From positions 5,440,603 through 5,504,602 of the forward strand of contig JAAONU010000013.1 of assembly GCA_012932295.1 (NCBI GenBank): a stretch of 64,000 bases of DNA, written 5' to 3'. Origin of the DNA: Cyclina sinensis. Its lineage: Eukaryota; Mollusca; Bivalvia; Venerida; Veneridae. Under the pieces are notes generated by a model that was not told the origin of the DNA, did not search any database, and saw only the letters and a list, made by a program, of their open reading frames with translations. Position 1 is the first letter of the stretch. Every line of letters begins with the position of its first letter. A program made the translations under genes and the position numbers. Shown piece by piece: positions 10,929 through 22,339 of this stretch.

Positions 10929-13077
10929 AACAAGAGGGCCATGATGGCCCTGGATCGCTCACCTGAGTACTTTGGCTGTAGGTTTGCTGTTAAGCAGTAT
11001 TTCATTTTTTATTTGAAAATATGTAAGTGCCTACAAACCAAATATGTAAAATTTCAGTCAATAAATAAAGGCTCTATGATAGAAAGTAGAAATATCTATT
11101 ATAAGCTATGGTGACCTTGACCCAGTGACCTCAAACCCCAACCATGGGTAAAGGTCCATGCAAGGAACCTCTATATTGAATATCAAAGATGTTGGTCTAT
11201 AAATGAAGGCTCTATGAGGTACAGTAGATAAATCTACTTTTAGCGTCCGTGACCTTTAACCTAATCCAATAATTTGAAAAAGCTTGATAAAGCTTGCTTC
11301 ATGCCAAATTTTAAAATTCTAGGTCTTGTGGTTTCAGACAAGAAGATTTTTAAAGATTTTCTTCTATATTGTTATTTAAAACTTGTGACACCTCGGGCGG
11401 GGCCAATAGTGACCCCAGGGATATTTTTCTAACAAACTTGGTAGAGGTCCACTAGACAATGCTACACACCAAATATCTAAGCTCTATAACTTACGGTTTC
11501 TGACAAGAAATTTTTTTTAGATTTTCTTATATAACTCTATGTAAAACTAGTGGCCCCTGGGGCGAGGCCATTTTTGACCCAGAGGCCAGGATTTGAACAA
11601 ACTTGGTAGAGGTCCACTAGACAATGCTACACACCAAATATCTAAGCTCTATAACTTACGGTTTCTGATAAGAAGATTGTTTTAAGATTTTCCAATATAA
11701 CTCTATGTAAAACAAGTGACCCCCGGGGCGGTGCCATTTTTGACTCAGAGGCCAGGATTTGAACAAACTTGGTAGAGGTCCACTAGACAATGCTACATAC
11801 CAAATATCTTAACTGTAGGCCTTCTTGTTTTTGACAAGAAGGTTTTTTGTTTTTCCTATATATCTCTATGTAAAACAAGTGACCCCGGGGCGGGGCCATT
11901 TTTGACCCAGAGGACAGGATTTGAACAAACTTGGTAGAGGTCCACTAGACAATGCTACACACAAAATATCTAAGCTCTATAACTTACGGTTTCTGACAAG
12001 AAGATTTTTTAGGATTTTCCTATATAACTCTATGTAAAACCAGTGGCCCCTGGGGTGGGGTCATTTTTGACCCAGAGGCCAGGATTTGAACAAACTTGGT
12101 AGAGGTTCACTAGACAATGCTACACACCAAATATCTAAGCTCTATAATTTACGGTTTCTGACAAGAAGATTTTTTAAGATTTCCCTATATAACTCTATGT
12201 AAAACTAGTGGCCCCTGGGGCGGGGCCATTTTTGACCCAGAGGAAAGGATTTGAACAAACTTGGTAGAGGTCCACTAGACAATGCTACACACCAAATATC
12301 TAAGCTCTACAACTTACGGTTTCTGACAAGAAGATTTTTTAAGATTTTCCTATATAACTCTATGTCAAACTAGTGGCCCCTGGGGCGGGGTCATTTTTGA
12401 CCCAGAGGACAGGATTTGAACAAACTTGGTAGAGGTCCACTAGACAATGCTACACACCAAATATCTTAGCTCTATAACTTACGGTTTCTGACAAGAAGAT
12501 TTTTTAAAGATTTTTCTATATAACTCTATGTAAAACAAGTGACCCCCGGGGCGGGCCATTTTTCACCCAGAGGCCATGATTTGAATAAACTTGGTAGAGG
12601 TCCACTAGACAATGCTACATACCAAATATCTTAACTCTAGGCCTTGTGGTTTCTGACAAGAAGATTTTCAATTCTTCCCTATATAACTCTATGTAAAATC
12701 AACTGACCCCTGGGGTGGGGTCAGTTTTGTCCCCAGGGACATAATTTGAACAAACTTGGTAGAGGTCCACTAGATGATGCTTCATACCAAATATCAAAGA
12801 TCCAGGCCTTGTGGTTTCGGAGAAGAAGATTTTTAAAGATCCAACTTATAAAATCTATTTTTAGCTCCAGTGAACCAGAAATGCAATGGACCAGAACCAT
12901 TTGAACAATCTTGGTAGAGCTTCATGCAAGGAACATCCCAGGCAAGTTTCATTAAATTTGCTCCATTGGTTTCAGAGGAGATGTCGTTTGAATGAAAAGT
13001 TGACGACGGACGGACAACGGACAAAGACCGATCAGAAAAGCTCACCCTAAGCACTTTGTGCTCAGGTGAGCTAACAA
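10929..13077 (-). mobile_element. Family A HINE with nine-unit 165-bp core
   Basis: The low end AACAAGAGGGCCATGATGG leads into CGCTCACCTGAG. The core units are marked by GTCCACTAGACAATGCTACA at 11447, 11612, 11778, 11940, 12106, 12270, 12435, 12600 and about 12764, so the period is 162-166 bp. Between the terminus and the core lie about 450 bp shared with the other copies at 518, 18783, 23413, 40375 and 59739. The high end has GACGACGGACGGACAACGGAC, the hairpin AGCAC-ttt-GTGCT (13050-13062) and CAGGTGAGCTAACAAAAA. Confidence 0.85.
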
Positions 13078-13381
13078 AAACATATGTCTCCCCCCAGCCA
13101 GTTGTTGCAGGCAGTATTGAGTCAGATGATTGTAAAATAAGGGGGATATTTTTGTCAAATGTACATGATGAACAAGAAACTCATACTCTGTCAAGAAAGG
13201 ATTGAGCAGAAACCTTGTTTCATATTGTACAAAATGGTTGTATTCATTCAGTCTAGTACCTGTAGCATGTTGGAATCATGTCGATGGCAGTGCTGTTACA
13301 TAGATGTGGGCAAAAAACAGTTACAAGGTGTCTTCTTCAAGCAGTCAAGTTTAATCTATTTCCATTGAAAAAGAGAAAAGT

Positions 13382-14515
13382 TAATCATGATAGCTGTAGT
13401 ATGTTGGAACTACTCCACAATGTACAACAGGAGCACTCTTAACATATGTATGATCAATCAGTTTGTTTTCTAGTTGTGGGGTTCGAAATTACTTGAAGAT
13501 TTCCAGTGAATGCTTGATTTAGTTGAACATTTGACAGTTCCAAAGTATTTACATTAAAATCTCCAGCAACTACTACAGTTGAAGTTGTTATGCCTCTCAA
13601 CAACTTTTGAAGGTCTTTGAGAAACTTATTGAGTGGAAAGTCTGGAGGCCGATACACACTAAAGATAGACAATGATGGTGCTTTGATATGAATACCAATA
13701 CATTCAATGTTGGAAGCTGATGTGTCGATGACTGTGTAATCATAATCTTGGTGTACAAGTATGGCAACTCCTCCTTTAACATTGCAGCAATGACTACCTC
13801 CAAGGTTAGGGCAATGTCGGACTTCTAAGTGATGAGTTTCTAGTACACTCTGTAAAGTCATATTACTTGTTGTCCATGTTTCCTGGAGAGCAATGACGTC
13901 AGATTGTCGAATGCAGCCACTGTTAATTATATCTTTGAAATGTGGTAAATAGCCTTCACAGTTTTGACTGGATATCAAGATTTTTGTTGGGTCAGTGATA
14001 TTTTCAAAAACATGTAGTTTTTTCCAGTTAGGTAGTGTTTCAGCGTGTGCCATGGTTTGAAGCTGTTTATTGATCTTTGGATCAGAATATATAACAGATG
14101 TGTCAAAGTCAGTGTCAAGAAGGTACAGACCATTTCCAGATGTAACCCTTGAGAGTGCCACATAGGCCATAACTGCTTTAAATATGCCTTTTAATGAAAC
14201 TGTAGCTTGCTTTGTTGTTAAGCCTTGAGTTTTGCGGATGGTAACTGCCCATGCCAACACAAAAGGGAACTGGTGTCGTGTGACTTGATATGGTGATTTC
14301 GAAACAACTTCTGTTTGCTGGGTGATTTAGGTTGAGTTTTAGTTAACATTTGGTGGAGGTGTAGTTTTTGATCTGCAAGCTGAACCTATTTTCTCTTGGT
14401 CAAATAAAACACAGATTGCAGCTGGTAAGCCTAGAGGCATCTGGCCTTTAATGATTGCAGTTACTGTGCCAATTTGTCCATTTGTGAGTCCATCTGCGAC
14501 ATCAATATTTTAATG
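13382..14515 (-). pseudogene. Helentron Rep/helicase-endonuclease, C-terminal remnant
   Basis: The minus strand encodes the end of a PIF1-like helicase fused to an exonuclease-endonuclease-phosphatase (EEP) domain, a fusion characteristic of Helentrons (Helitron2). The helicase part starts NIDVADGLTNGQIGTVTA (about 14514), and motifs TIRKTQGLT and YVALSRVTSGNGLYLLD follow. The endonuclease part has VIALQETWT, SVYRPPDFP and VVVAGDFNVN. After PTTRKQTD a one-base shift is needed to continue into LIDHTYVKSAP...VPTYYSYHD; the usual S-D-H catalytic end reads S-Y-H here. Stops at about 14325-14345 and the shift near 13455 make it a pseudogene. The Rep nuclease and the helicase N-terminal half are gone, replaced by the 157-bp array, which abuts at 14515. 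Confidence 0.82.
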
Positions 14516-15040
14516 ATACAGAGCAGACACGATTTTGTGGCATTTGACATTTAATCTCCAAGTGTGACCTTGACCTTGAGACACCACTCCCGCAAAGTGG
14601 ATTTTGCACGTCGCCTTGATGAGGTGAACATCTGACCCAAGTTTCATAAAAATCCTTCAAGGACTTTTGAAGATACAGAGCGGACACGATTTTGTGGCAT
14701 TTGACATTTAACCTCCAAATGTGACCTTGACCTTGAGACACCACACCCGCAAAGTGGGTTCTGCACGTTGCCTTGATGAGGTGAACATCTGACCCAAGTT
14801 TCATTAAAATCCTTCAAGGGCTTTTGAAGATACAGAGCGGACACAATTTTGTGGCATTTGACATTTAACCTCCAAATGTGACCTTGACCTTGAGACACCA
14901 CACCCGCAAAGTGGGTTCTGCACGTCGCCTTGATGAGGTGAACATCTGACCCAAGTTTCATAAAAATCCTTCAAGGGCTTTGGAAGATACAGAGCGGACA
15001 CGATTTTGTGACTGACAGATGGACGGACAGACAGACAGAC
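14516..15040 (-). repeat. Family C tandem array (157-bp unit)
   Basis: The motif ACACGATTTTGTGGCATTTG recurs with its GAT at 14531, 14688, 14845 (as AAT) and 15002, exactly 157 bp apart. Units include TGACCTTGACCTTGAGACACC and AAGTTTCATAAAAATCCTTC. Because 157 is not a multiple of three, the long minus-strand open frames over this array are chance readings in shifting frames. A GACGGACAGACAGACAGAC tract closes the array. Confidence 0.9.
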
Positions 15041-15090
15041 AACCAGGGGAAAAACAATCTGTCTCCCCCATTTTTGGGGGGAGACATAAT

Positions 15091-15485
15091 TCTGCCAGCA
15101 GATTTCTGATGTTTTACCAAATGACCTAGTTTTTGACCAAAGATGACCCATAATTGAATCTGACCTAGGTATCATCAAAACAAACGATCTCACAAGTTGT
15201 CATTTGAACTAAAATTGTTGCCTCTAGGTGTCATGAAGGTTTTCCTCTGATTTTGCCTGGTGACCTTGATTTTTATCCCACATGACCAAGTTTCCATCTT
15301 GACTTAGATATAATCAAGATAAGAATCCTGACCAATTTTCAGAATGATTGGATAATAAATGTGACCTGTAGAGTGTTAACAATGTAAATGTAGATGGACG
15401 ACAGATGCCATATGACATAGCTGCACATCCAGTGATCACAATAGTTCACCCTGAGCATATGCCCAGATGAGCATAAAAAAAAATA
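15091..15485 (-). repeat. Degenerate family A fragment (145-bp core type)
   Basis: Contains ATGACCTAGTTTTTGACC, ATGACCCATAATTGAA and AGAGTGTTAACAA, as in the family A copies at 42417-50568. A decayed terminus follows: GATGGACGACAG, AGTTCACCCTGAGCATATGC and GATGAGCATAAAAAA. It is much more diverged than the other copies, so it is probably old. Confidence 0.55.
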
Positions 15486-15804
15486 AAATAAATAAAATCT
15501 AGATAATTTTTTAATATGGTGTGTAAGTCCCAGAGGAGGTTGCAAAATAATGTCCATACATTAAGTGGGTGCTATACACCACCAATGAAGACAACACATT
15601 TGAACTCTCCAGCATGTGAACACAAGAAACTGGTGGAACCATGTTATGTTCCCTTTATAGGATTTAGAACTTACTAGAGGAAAACAATGAAATGAATCTT
15701 ATTGTGCTGAAAGCAAACAGAATGAAACAGAACTTAATAACAGGTAGATAAATGGATGGTGTGACTTTATAAACAAACTTTATGAGTATCATTAAGTAGA
15801 GGAT

Positions 15805-15958
15805 ATTTGTTTGTTTTTGTGGAAGATGAGAATTTATTTCATCGAGTGAACACCATATGTGATATTTTCACGAGTGGTGCAGCCACGAGTGAAAATATCA
15901 ACATATGGTGTTCACGAGATGAAATAAATTCCCATCTTCCACTAAAAAACAAACAAAT
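15805..15958. repeat. 154-bp near-perfect palindrome
   Basis: The arms TTTGTTTGTTTTTGTGGAAG... and ...CTTCCACTAAAAAACAAAC pair along about 75 bp with a few mismatches and small indels. They meet at about 15881 (TTTCACGAGTGGTGCAGCCACGAGTGAAA region, loop GGTGCAGCC). The interior includes CACCATATGTGATATTTTCAC and its inverse. It could be a foldback/MITE-type element or a single inverted duplication. The open frame that spans it (15807-16118) is a by-product. Confidence 0.85.
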
Positions 15959-16457
15959 TTTCTTTTTATTTTATGCCAACACGTCAAAAATGGGTTTTTT
16001 TATGACATTTTTAATCAGGGCCTTCAATAAATTCCCCATGGTGAGCCCCAAATCAGTTAATGCGTACTTTGGTTACTCCGCACACAAAAAAAGTGCAGAC
16101 AATCTCCAATACATATGATAACTTTACTTCTGCTGAAACAAACTGAATACACTTTCATCAAATAATATTTATTTTTGTCTACACAGTTTATCAATATTTA
16201 TTGAATTTTGCCATACATACTTTAATTATAAAAGCGGATTAATACTCAATATTCAATAGTTCGGGCACAAACATGTATTATCAAAATGGTAATTAACTGA
16301 TTCAAAACAGTGTATTATCACTTTTATCTCACTGATATTTCCCTATATTTCATTGGTAGGCATAAAATAAAATCAGTTAATAGAATGACATACTGCATTG
16401 TAAGTATGCAATTGCTTTTAACAAAAGTAGTTGCCTTAATGTAAAATGTACATTAAA
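15959..16457. other. Unassigned AT-rich sequence
   Basis: Nothing recognisable: no terminus, no tandem unit and no coding motif. Confidence 0.4.
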
Positions 16458-17440
16458 CTAGAACTGTGTCCATAAGACACAGATGCCCCCACTATGCATA
16501 AGTGCTCATAAACAAGAGCATGTATATTCTGTATGTAAGATTTAGATGGGGAACAATTTTTTTTTGTAGTTGCCAAGTTTGAACCAAATATCTGCAGTAG
16601 AAAGGGAAGAAATAGTGAAAATGAGAAGCAAGCCCTAAAACTTTAACCTGATAGCCATGCCGCAAGTACAATAGACCTCCTTATTCTTTGAATAGTCGAC
16701 ATAAAAATGTTGTAAATATTTATGTACTATGAGGAATAACATAAGTGAAGACGAAGAAAGAGACACACAAGTAATTACATGTTGCTGATATTAAAGTAAG
16801 CAGGTAAAATTTAAAAAATATTACACTTGAAAGTTAACTACAGAATAAAGTATAGAAACCCCAGGTGTGTCAGGTCCCGTAAAAAACATTACCCTTCCTT
16901 TACTATCATCTACACATTAAGGTTGTTCATCCCTGAAAGTTTAAGCAAAATCTGCCATCCGGTTTATGAGGAGTTGCGTTCACAAATTTATTTCACTTAA
17001 TGGTATATTGTGAAAAAATCAACAAATGGCCATAATTCTGTTAAATTTGGTCGAAGCAAAACTTCCTTCATTTACTATCATCTACACATTAAGGTTGTTC
17101 ATTCCTAAAAGTTTCAGCAAAATCTGCCATCCGGTATATGAGGAGTTGCGTTCACAAATTTATTTGGCTATATGGTATATAGTGAAATAATCAACAAAGG
17201 GTCATAATTCCATTAAATTTGGTCGAAGCAAAACTTCCTTCCTTGACTATCATCTACACATTAAGGTTGTTCATCCCTGAAAGTTTAAGCAAAATCTGCC
17301 ATCTGGTTTAAGAGGAGTTGCGTTCACAAAATTTCGGGACGTACATACGTACAGACGTACAGTCGTAATTTTACACGGTCGTACGGGCTGACGAACAAGT
17401 GCAACGCTATATGCTCCCTCTTTGTGGGGCATAAAAACTC
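16458..17440 (-). mobile_element. Family G HINE-like element
   Basis: The low end has the hairpin TGTGTC-cataa-GACACA (16465-16481) followed by ATGCCCCCAC (16483-16492). The core has three units of 172 bp marked by ACTATCATCTACACATTAAG (about 16902, 17074 and 17246). The high end has an ACGTACATACGTACAGACGT tract in the place of GACGGACGG, then GTGGGGCATAAAAA (17424-17437), the inverse of the low motif. Confidence 0.75.
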
Positions 17441-17624
17441 ATCAAATCAATATGAAATGGCTCAGAAGCTATTACAAAGGGCGTACAAGTTAATGGTCCA
17501 GACGAAAAATAAGTGAATCTGGGACAATTGCCCCACCCACCACCCAGAACATTTGCCCTCCCCAATCAAAATGTTCCGTACATTAGTTCATTCTCACATA
17601 CATCATAATGTTCAAAATTAAATT
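17167..17624 (-). repeat. Source-like copy of a ~455-bp duplicated segment
   Basis: The last family G core unit, the G terminus and about 185 bp of sequence beyond the terminus (AAACTCATCAAATCAATATG to AATGTTCAAAATTAAATT) recur at 24897-25351 with few differences. The part beyond the terminus is not repetitive elsewhere in the window. Confidence 0.8.
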
Positions 17625-18177
17625 TTAGCAAATGTAATAAAGGTAAAGATGTTGATTTAACATAAAAGATAATAAGAAAGTGCTCTGGAAGGCTTAAGGT
17701 ATAACCTCGCTACAGTTGCTATCATTTTTTATCATGTATAAGACTAATCATACTGGTAGAGAAAAAAGAAAGTAGATAAGTCTATCTACTACAGTAACTG
17801 AAAAACACAAAATTCTTGGATTTACTTTTTGCTGTTTCTAATTTTGGCGATTTTGGTTGGGTGCAAATATAGCGAAAATAAGGTAAGCAAGAAAACCCTG
17901 ATATATGGTATTACTGGACATTTGACCCCCCTTCACTGTAATATCACCTTAATTTAATGTATTGTTCATGAAACACTGGATATGGTTTGATAAAACAATT
18001 GCAATTTCAATGTTTAAGATTTTGTAGTGCCTGATAACATCTCTTCTATATTTTTATATTGTTCATTGTAAAATAATAACTGAACTTAGGAAAAATCTGA
18101 TATTATTTAACTTCCAATTGAAAAGAAAATACTGCAAAATTAACATTCACTTAATGAAAAATAAATATATTTGTAAA
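17625..18177. other. Unassigned intron sequence
   Basis: No repeat or gene is seen; AT-rich. Confidence 0.4.
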
Positions 18178-18300
18178 CAAGAGATGTTTGTAGACATGCC
18201 CCCTAGTGCCTTATTCCTAGAGGCAACCATAAAACACTAGGAAGGTAAAAGGGAAAGGGACGATTGTGGCTTCTAATATCAAAAGCTACTGGCCATGGCA
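18178..18300 (-). repeat. HINE terminus relic related to family F
   Basis: AACAAGAGATGTTTGTAGAC followed by ATGCCCCCTAGTGCC resembles the family F low terminus (AACAAGAAATGTTTGTAAAA, then ATGCCCCCA). No core or opposite end is found, so it is a truncated relic. Confidence 0.5.
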
Positions 18301-18426
18301 TTTCAATATCCTCCCTTCAGATTTCATGGGCAGGGGATAATCAAGTTTCATGAATAAATAATAATGAAATGGGAATGTAAAGTAAACACATACTTTCACT
18401 CTTGATAACTATGTTACCACACTTAC

Positions 18427-18514
18427 CTTTCTTGTGTCATTGCAGTCATACTGCACTACTCCTTTATTACTATTGTTCATTCCGTTTCCTATCACTGTTA
18501 AAACTGTCCCACCA
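18427..18514 (-). CDS. Plexin-family receptor, exon 3 of 5 in window (IPT start)
   Basis: An 88-bp exon: one base completing the codon split from exon 30683-30865, then 29 codons, ending in phase 0. The acceptor is CATTTTGACAG before TGGTGGG; the donor is GTAAGT after ACAAGAAAG. With the upstream AG the first codon is AGT (S), giving SGGTVLTVIGNGMNNSNKGV, the glycine-rich opening strand of an IPT/TIG domain (SGGT-x-L-T-V-x-G), and then VQYDCNDTRK. It is too short to be an obvious open frame, but phase and homology fit precisely between its neighbours. Confidence 0.85.
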
Positions 18515-18782
18515 CTGTCAAAATGAAAAAAATATGTTATATAGTCAAGCTAACCATACAGTCTAATCAAAATTGTCTTTGACTCATTGACAATGCCTGT
18601 CTTCCATAACTCATTTACCTATTTAACAATCTGGCAATTATTTTAAATAGCTATGAAAACTAAACATTTCAGTATTAATTAGGTTATTACATGTATGAAA
18701 TAAGTATGCAAACATTTAAACATGTGTGTAGTAAAAGTTGCACACACAATATTATACTAAACAAGGCATGTATGAAAAACCA
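18515..18782. other. Intron flank, unassigned
   Basis: Unique AT-rich sequence between the exon acceptor and the next family A element. Confidence 0.5.
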
Positions 18783-20009
18783 AACAAGAGGGCCATGATG
18801 GCCCTGGATAGCTCACCTGAGTACTTTGGCTGTAGGTTTGCTGTTAAGCAGTATTTCATTTTTTAATTGAAAATATATAAGTGCCTACAAACCAAATATG
18901 TAAAATATCAGTCAATAAATAAAGGCTCTATGACAGAAAGTAGAAACATCTATTATAAGACCTTGACCCAGTGACCTCAAACCCTACCCATGGGTAGAGG
19001 TCCATGCAAGGAACCTATATATTGAATATCAAAAATATTGGTCAATAAATGAAGGCTTTATGAGGTACAGTAGATAAATATATTTTTAGCCTCCATGACC
19101 TTGAGCCTAATCTAATAATTTGAAAAAGCTTGATTCATGCCAAATTTTAAAATTCTAGGCCTTGTGGTTTCAGACAAGAAGATTTTTAAAGATTTCCTTT
19201 TTTACATATTAAGGGCCCCTGGGGCGGGGCCAATTTTGACCCCAGGGCCAACATTTAAACAATATTGGTAAAGGTTCTTTACACAATACTTAACACCAAA
19301 TATCTTAGGTCTACACCAATTTGTTTTGGAGAAAAATTATTTTTCATGCTTTTCCTATATAAATTTATGTAAACCAAGAGAACCCTGAGGCGTGGCCAAT
19401 TTTGACTCAGGGAACATAATTTGAACAAACATGGTAGACATGCACTAGACAATGCTACATACCAAATACCTAAGCTGTAGGCATTGAGGTTTCCAGGAAG
19501 AAGATTTTTAAAGATTGCCTTTTTTACATATTAAGGGCCCCCTGGGGCGGGGCTAATTTTGACCCCATGGACAACATATAAACAATACTGGTAAAGGTTC
19601 TCTACACGGTACTCCACATCAAATATCTAAGGTCTAGTCCTATTAGTTTCAGAGAAAAATGACTTTTAATGTTTTTCCTATATAACTATATGTAAACCAA
19701 GAGAACCCTGGGGCATGGCCAATTTTGACCTGGGGGACATAATTTGAACAAACTTGGTAGACATCCACTAGACAATGATACATACCAAATATCAAAACTG
19801 TAGGCATTGCGGTTTCTGAAAAGAAGATTTTTAAAGATTTCCTACTTTACATATTAAGGGCCACCGGGATGGGGCCAATTTTGACCCCAGGGCCAACATA
19901 TAAACATACTGGTAAAAGTTCTCTTCACAATACTCCACATAAAATATCTAAGGTCTAGTCCTATTAGTTTTGGAGAAAACTGATTTTTCATGTTTTTCCT
20001 ATATAACTA

Positions 20010-20036
20010 CCGTACATATGCGGCCATAAGTCGGCC
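20010..20036 (+). repeat. Left terminal inverted repeat of pogo-like element
   Basis: Begins CCGTACATATGCGGCCATAA and pairs with 22819-22845 over 27 bp with two mismatches. Confidence 0.92.
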
Positions 20037-20850
20037 AAAAACAGTTCCAAAAATTGTCCATAAAAGTCAACTCGACTTATGGTCGAGTAACTAAAAAATA
20101 TTGATCTGATTTGGGCCTTTTTTGAGAGAGTTCTGTTAGCGGTGATGCGGCTCATTTTTCAGTACTGACTGGTTAAGAAACAAAGATATAATGTTTAAAG
20201 AAAAAAACTAATTAAAATGTTTTCAGGGGTGTTCGATAATAATGTTCAATTATTTTAATCAGCGGCCGATATAAAGGAAAATCATATTTAGCAATTAGCA
20301 GAAAACATTTCCCTTTGTTGATGACGAATATAAACTTACAGAGTCGCTAAAAATATTTACCCTTCTCGATATATCCATGTGAAAAACAAAGTGTCAACAG
20401 GTGCTAAGACAATGTACATCGACATGCCTTTGATCTTTTGTCAGGGCAGCTGTTCTTACGTCATGCTCCGGATGTTTGTATTGGTTAATGATATGCACAA
20501 TATTTTAGCGCCGACCAAACGAAGACCAATCAAAATTAATTACTCAATCGTAAGACACTCCCGTAGCCTATCGCGTTTGATTAGCTCTATTGCATAGACT
20601 TTTTTAATTGGATGAAGGCGTGGTCGTAATAATTTATGCACACTTCCTTATAATTAATGCACACTGTTTCGAAAATATATAAAAAAAATCTGCAGAAAGT
20701 TTTTACACATCTATTTGTTTTGACCGTTATAAAACTGTAATTACACGCACATATCGGATCATCTGTGACGATTGATTTGTTATAAAAACTGTGACATTAG
20801 TAAAGCTTTTAAAGAACCACACATACTGGATTATCTAAAACTGTAACAAA

Positions 20851-22200
20851 ATGCCTAAACGGAAGCGTATTGCTTATGACAATGCATTTAAAATTCGTGT
20901 AATAGAATTTGCCGAAAGTTCAAATAAATGTGCTGCTGAACGCGAGTTTGGGGTCAGTGAAAAACTTGTGCGTGACTGGCGTAAATCAAAAGACAGGATT
21001 TTAGATGGCCCTAAGGGTCAGAAACGTCGAGTCGTGCGTGTGAGTCCATATGATGGGCTAGAGACTGACTTGATTAAATGGCTACTAGAATTAAGAGAAA
21101 GTGGATTTGTTGTGACGAGAAATGCCATCAAAATTAAGGCATTGCATCTGGCGAAGGATGCTAAGTATTCAATCGAGACAGGTGTGTTTAAGGCATCGGC
21201 AGGTTGGTGCTCCCGTTTCATGAACAGGCATGGACTTTCACTTCGTCAAAGGACACACATTGCACAGAAGCTGCCGCCGGACGTAGAGAACCACGTAACA
21301 TCATTCCATCAATTTGTGATACGTGAACGTAAACAGTTTGATTTTGAACTGTCTCAAATTGGAAACATGGACGAGACGCCTATGTTTTTTGATCTTTCGG
21401 GAAATACAACCGTCAACAGAATAGGAGAAAAGACTATCTCAGTGAAAACCTCAGGTAACGAGAAGTCTCATTTTACAGTGATTCTTTCATGTATGGCCGA
21501 TGGAACTAAATTAAAGCCAGCAGTTGTCTTAAAAAGAAAAACGATCCCAAAAGAAAGTTTCCCATCTGGAATATGTGTCTATGTACAGCCTAAGGGTTGG
21601 GTTGATGAACATGTATTGGATCAGTGGCTAAATGATGTGTGGTTTTCTCGGCCTGGAGGCCTTATTCATAATAAGTCTTTGCTTGTGTGGGACATGTTTC
21701 GTGCCCATCTAACGGATAAAGTGAAAGGTAGACTAAGTGAAAAGGGCACAAGACAAGCTGTGATTCCGGGAGGTTGCACATCAGTGTTGCAGCCTCTGGA
21801 TGTGTCTCTTAATAAACCATTCAAGAGCAATATATGTTGTAGCTGGAATGAGTGGATGATAAACGGTCCGCGTGAAACTACTAAGGCTGGGAATCTTAAA
21901 AGACCGAGTCTTGTGAAAGTGTGTGAATGGATTGTAAATGCATGGAATGCTATCCCGAAAGAAATGGTCATGAAGTCTTTTCTTAAATGTGGCATCTCAA
22001 ACTCACTGGATGGTACGGAAGATGATGCTTTGTACGAGGAATTCACATCAAACTGTGCACGTTATAGTGACTGTGTTGAGGAAAATGTTGAGGAAAATGT
22101 TGAGTCTGATGACTCCTATGTGTACGACCCAGCACTGACTGATGAACAAGTCAGAGAACTGTTCAACAGTGACAATGAAAGCGATTTTGAGGGATTCTAA
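20851..22200 (+). CDS. Pogo-like DDE transposase, 449 aa, intact
   Basis: Cut-and-paste transposase expected to bind the element's terminal repeats and catalyse excision and integration at TA in the nucleus. Residues ~1-50 (basic MPKRKR, then AFKIRVIEFAE and VRDWRKSK) resemble a Brinker-type helix-turn-helix, as in POGK-like proteins. Residues ~70-140 (GWCSRFMNRHGLSLRQRT) are a CENP-B/Tc5-type DNA-binding domain. Residues ~165-380 are the DDE_1 endonuclease. The catalytic acidic residues are all present: D174 in NMDET, D281 in VWDMFRAH and D317 in LQPLDVS, with 35 residues between the last two (DD35D). The C-terminus is acidic (EENVESDD, NESDFEGF). The ATG has A at -3 and follows about 840 bp of leader; no introns. 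AATAAA signals lie downstream at 22451 and beyond. No stops or frameshifts, so it is plausibly functional. It has no relation to the host gene. Confidence 0.93.
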   Translation: MPKRKRIAYDNAFKIRVIEFAESSNKCAAEREFGVSEKLVRDWRKSKDRILDGPKGQKRRVVRVSPYDGLETDLIKWLLELRESGFVVTRNAIKIKALHLAKDAKYSIETGVFKASAGWCSRFMNRHGLSLRQRTHIAQKLPPDVENHVTSFHQFVIRERKQFDFELSQIGNMDETPMFFDLSGNTTVNRIGEKTISVKTSGNEKSHFTVILSCMADGTKLKPAVVLKRKTIPKESFPSGICVYVQPKGWVDEHVLDQWLNDVWFSRPGGLIHNKSLLVWDMFRAHLTDKVKGRLSEKGTRQAVIPGGCTSVLQPLDVSLNKPFKSNICCSWNEWMINGPRETTKAGNLKRPSLVKVCEWIVNAWNAIPKEMVMKSFLKCGISNSLDGTEDDALYEEFTSNCARYSDCVEENVEENVESDDSYVYDPALTDEQVRELFNSDNESDFEGF

Positions 22201-22339
22201 ATGAACTGTGATTAGAGTGATATGAAGGAACTTAAATGGAAATCAACTGGTGGCACTACGGTTTAACGATTTTAGTTAACACTAATTTTGCAAATCATGT
22301 AAAAATGTTCATACTGTGTGCAAGCAATGATTATGAAAG

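Larger units (their letters stand above)
13080..15090 (-). mobile_element. Family C composite: Helentron coding remnant plus HINE-type tandem core
   Basis: The subterminal inverted repeat is a perfect 12 bp: ATGTCTCCCCCC at about 13084-13095 and GGGGGGAGACAT at about 15076-15087. From the high end inward (Helentron 5' to 3') the order is terminus, GACGGACAGACAGACAGAC tract, three and a half 157-bp units (14528-15010), the broken helicase-endonuclease frame (14515-13382), about 290 bp without coding content, then the other terminus. This links the short non-coding HINE families to a Helentron source. The usual hairpin outside the low-end motif is not evident here. Confidence 0.75.

Noticed and set aside
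14502..15193. Three overlapping minus-strand open frames of 100-129 codons with similar repeated peptides
   Set aside because: They are the 157-bp tandem units read in successive frames; 157 is not a multiple of three, so the same peptide appears in different frames by repetition, not by selection.
15807..16118. 103-codon plus-strand open frame
   Set aside because: Its first half is the palindrome at 15805-15958 and the rest has no recognisable domain.
21018..22046. Two minus-strand open frames (21018-21221, 21666-22046)
   Set aside because: Antisense shadows of the intact transposase gene.
20851..22200. Transposase as a domesticated host gene
   Set aside because: Intact terminal inverted repeats and a TA duplication at the element ends show that it is still an ordinary transposon.
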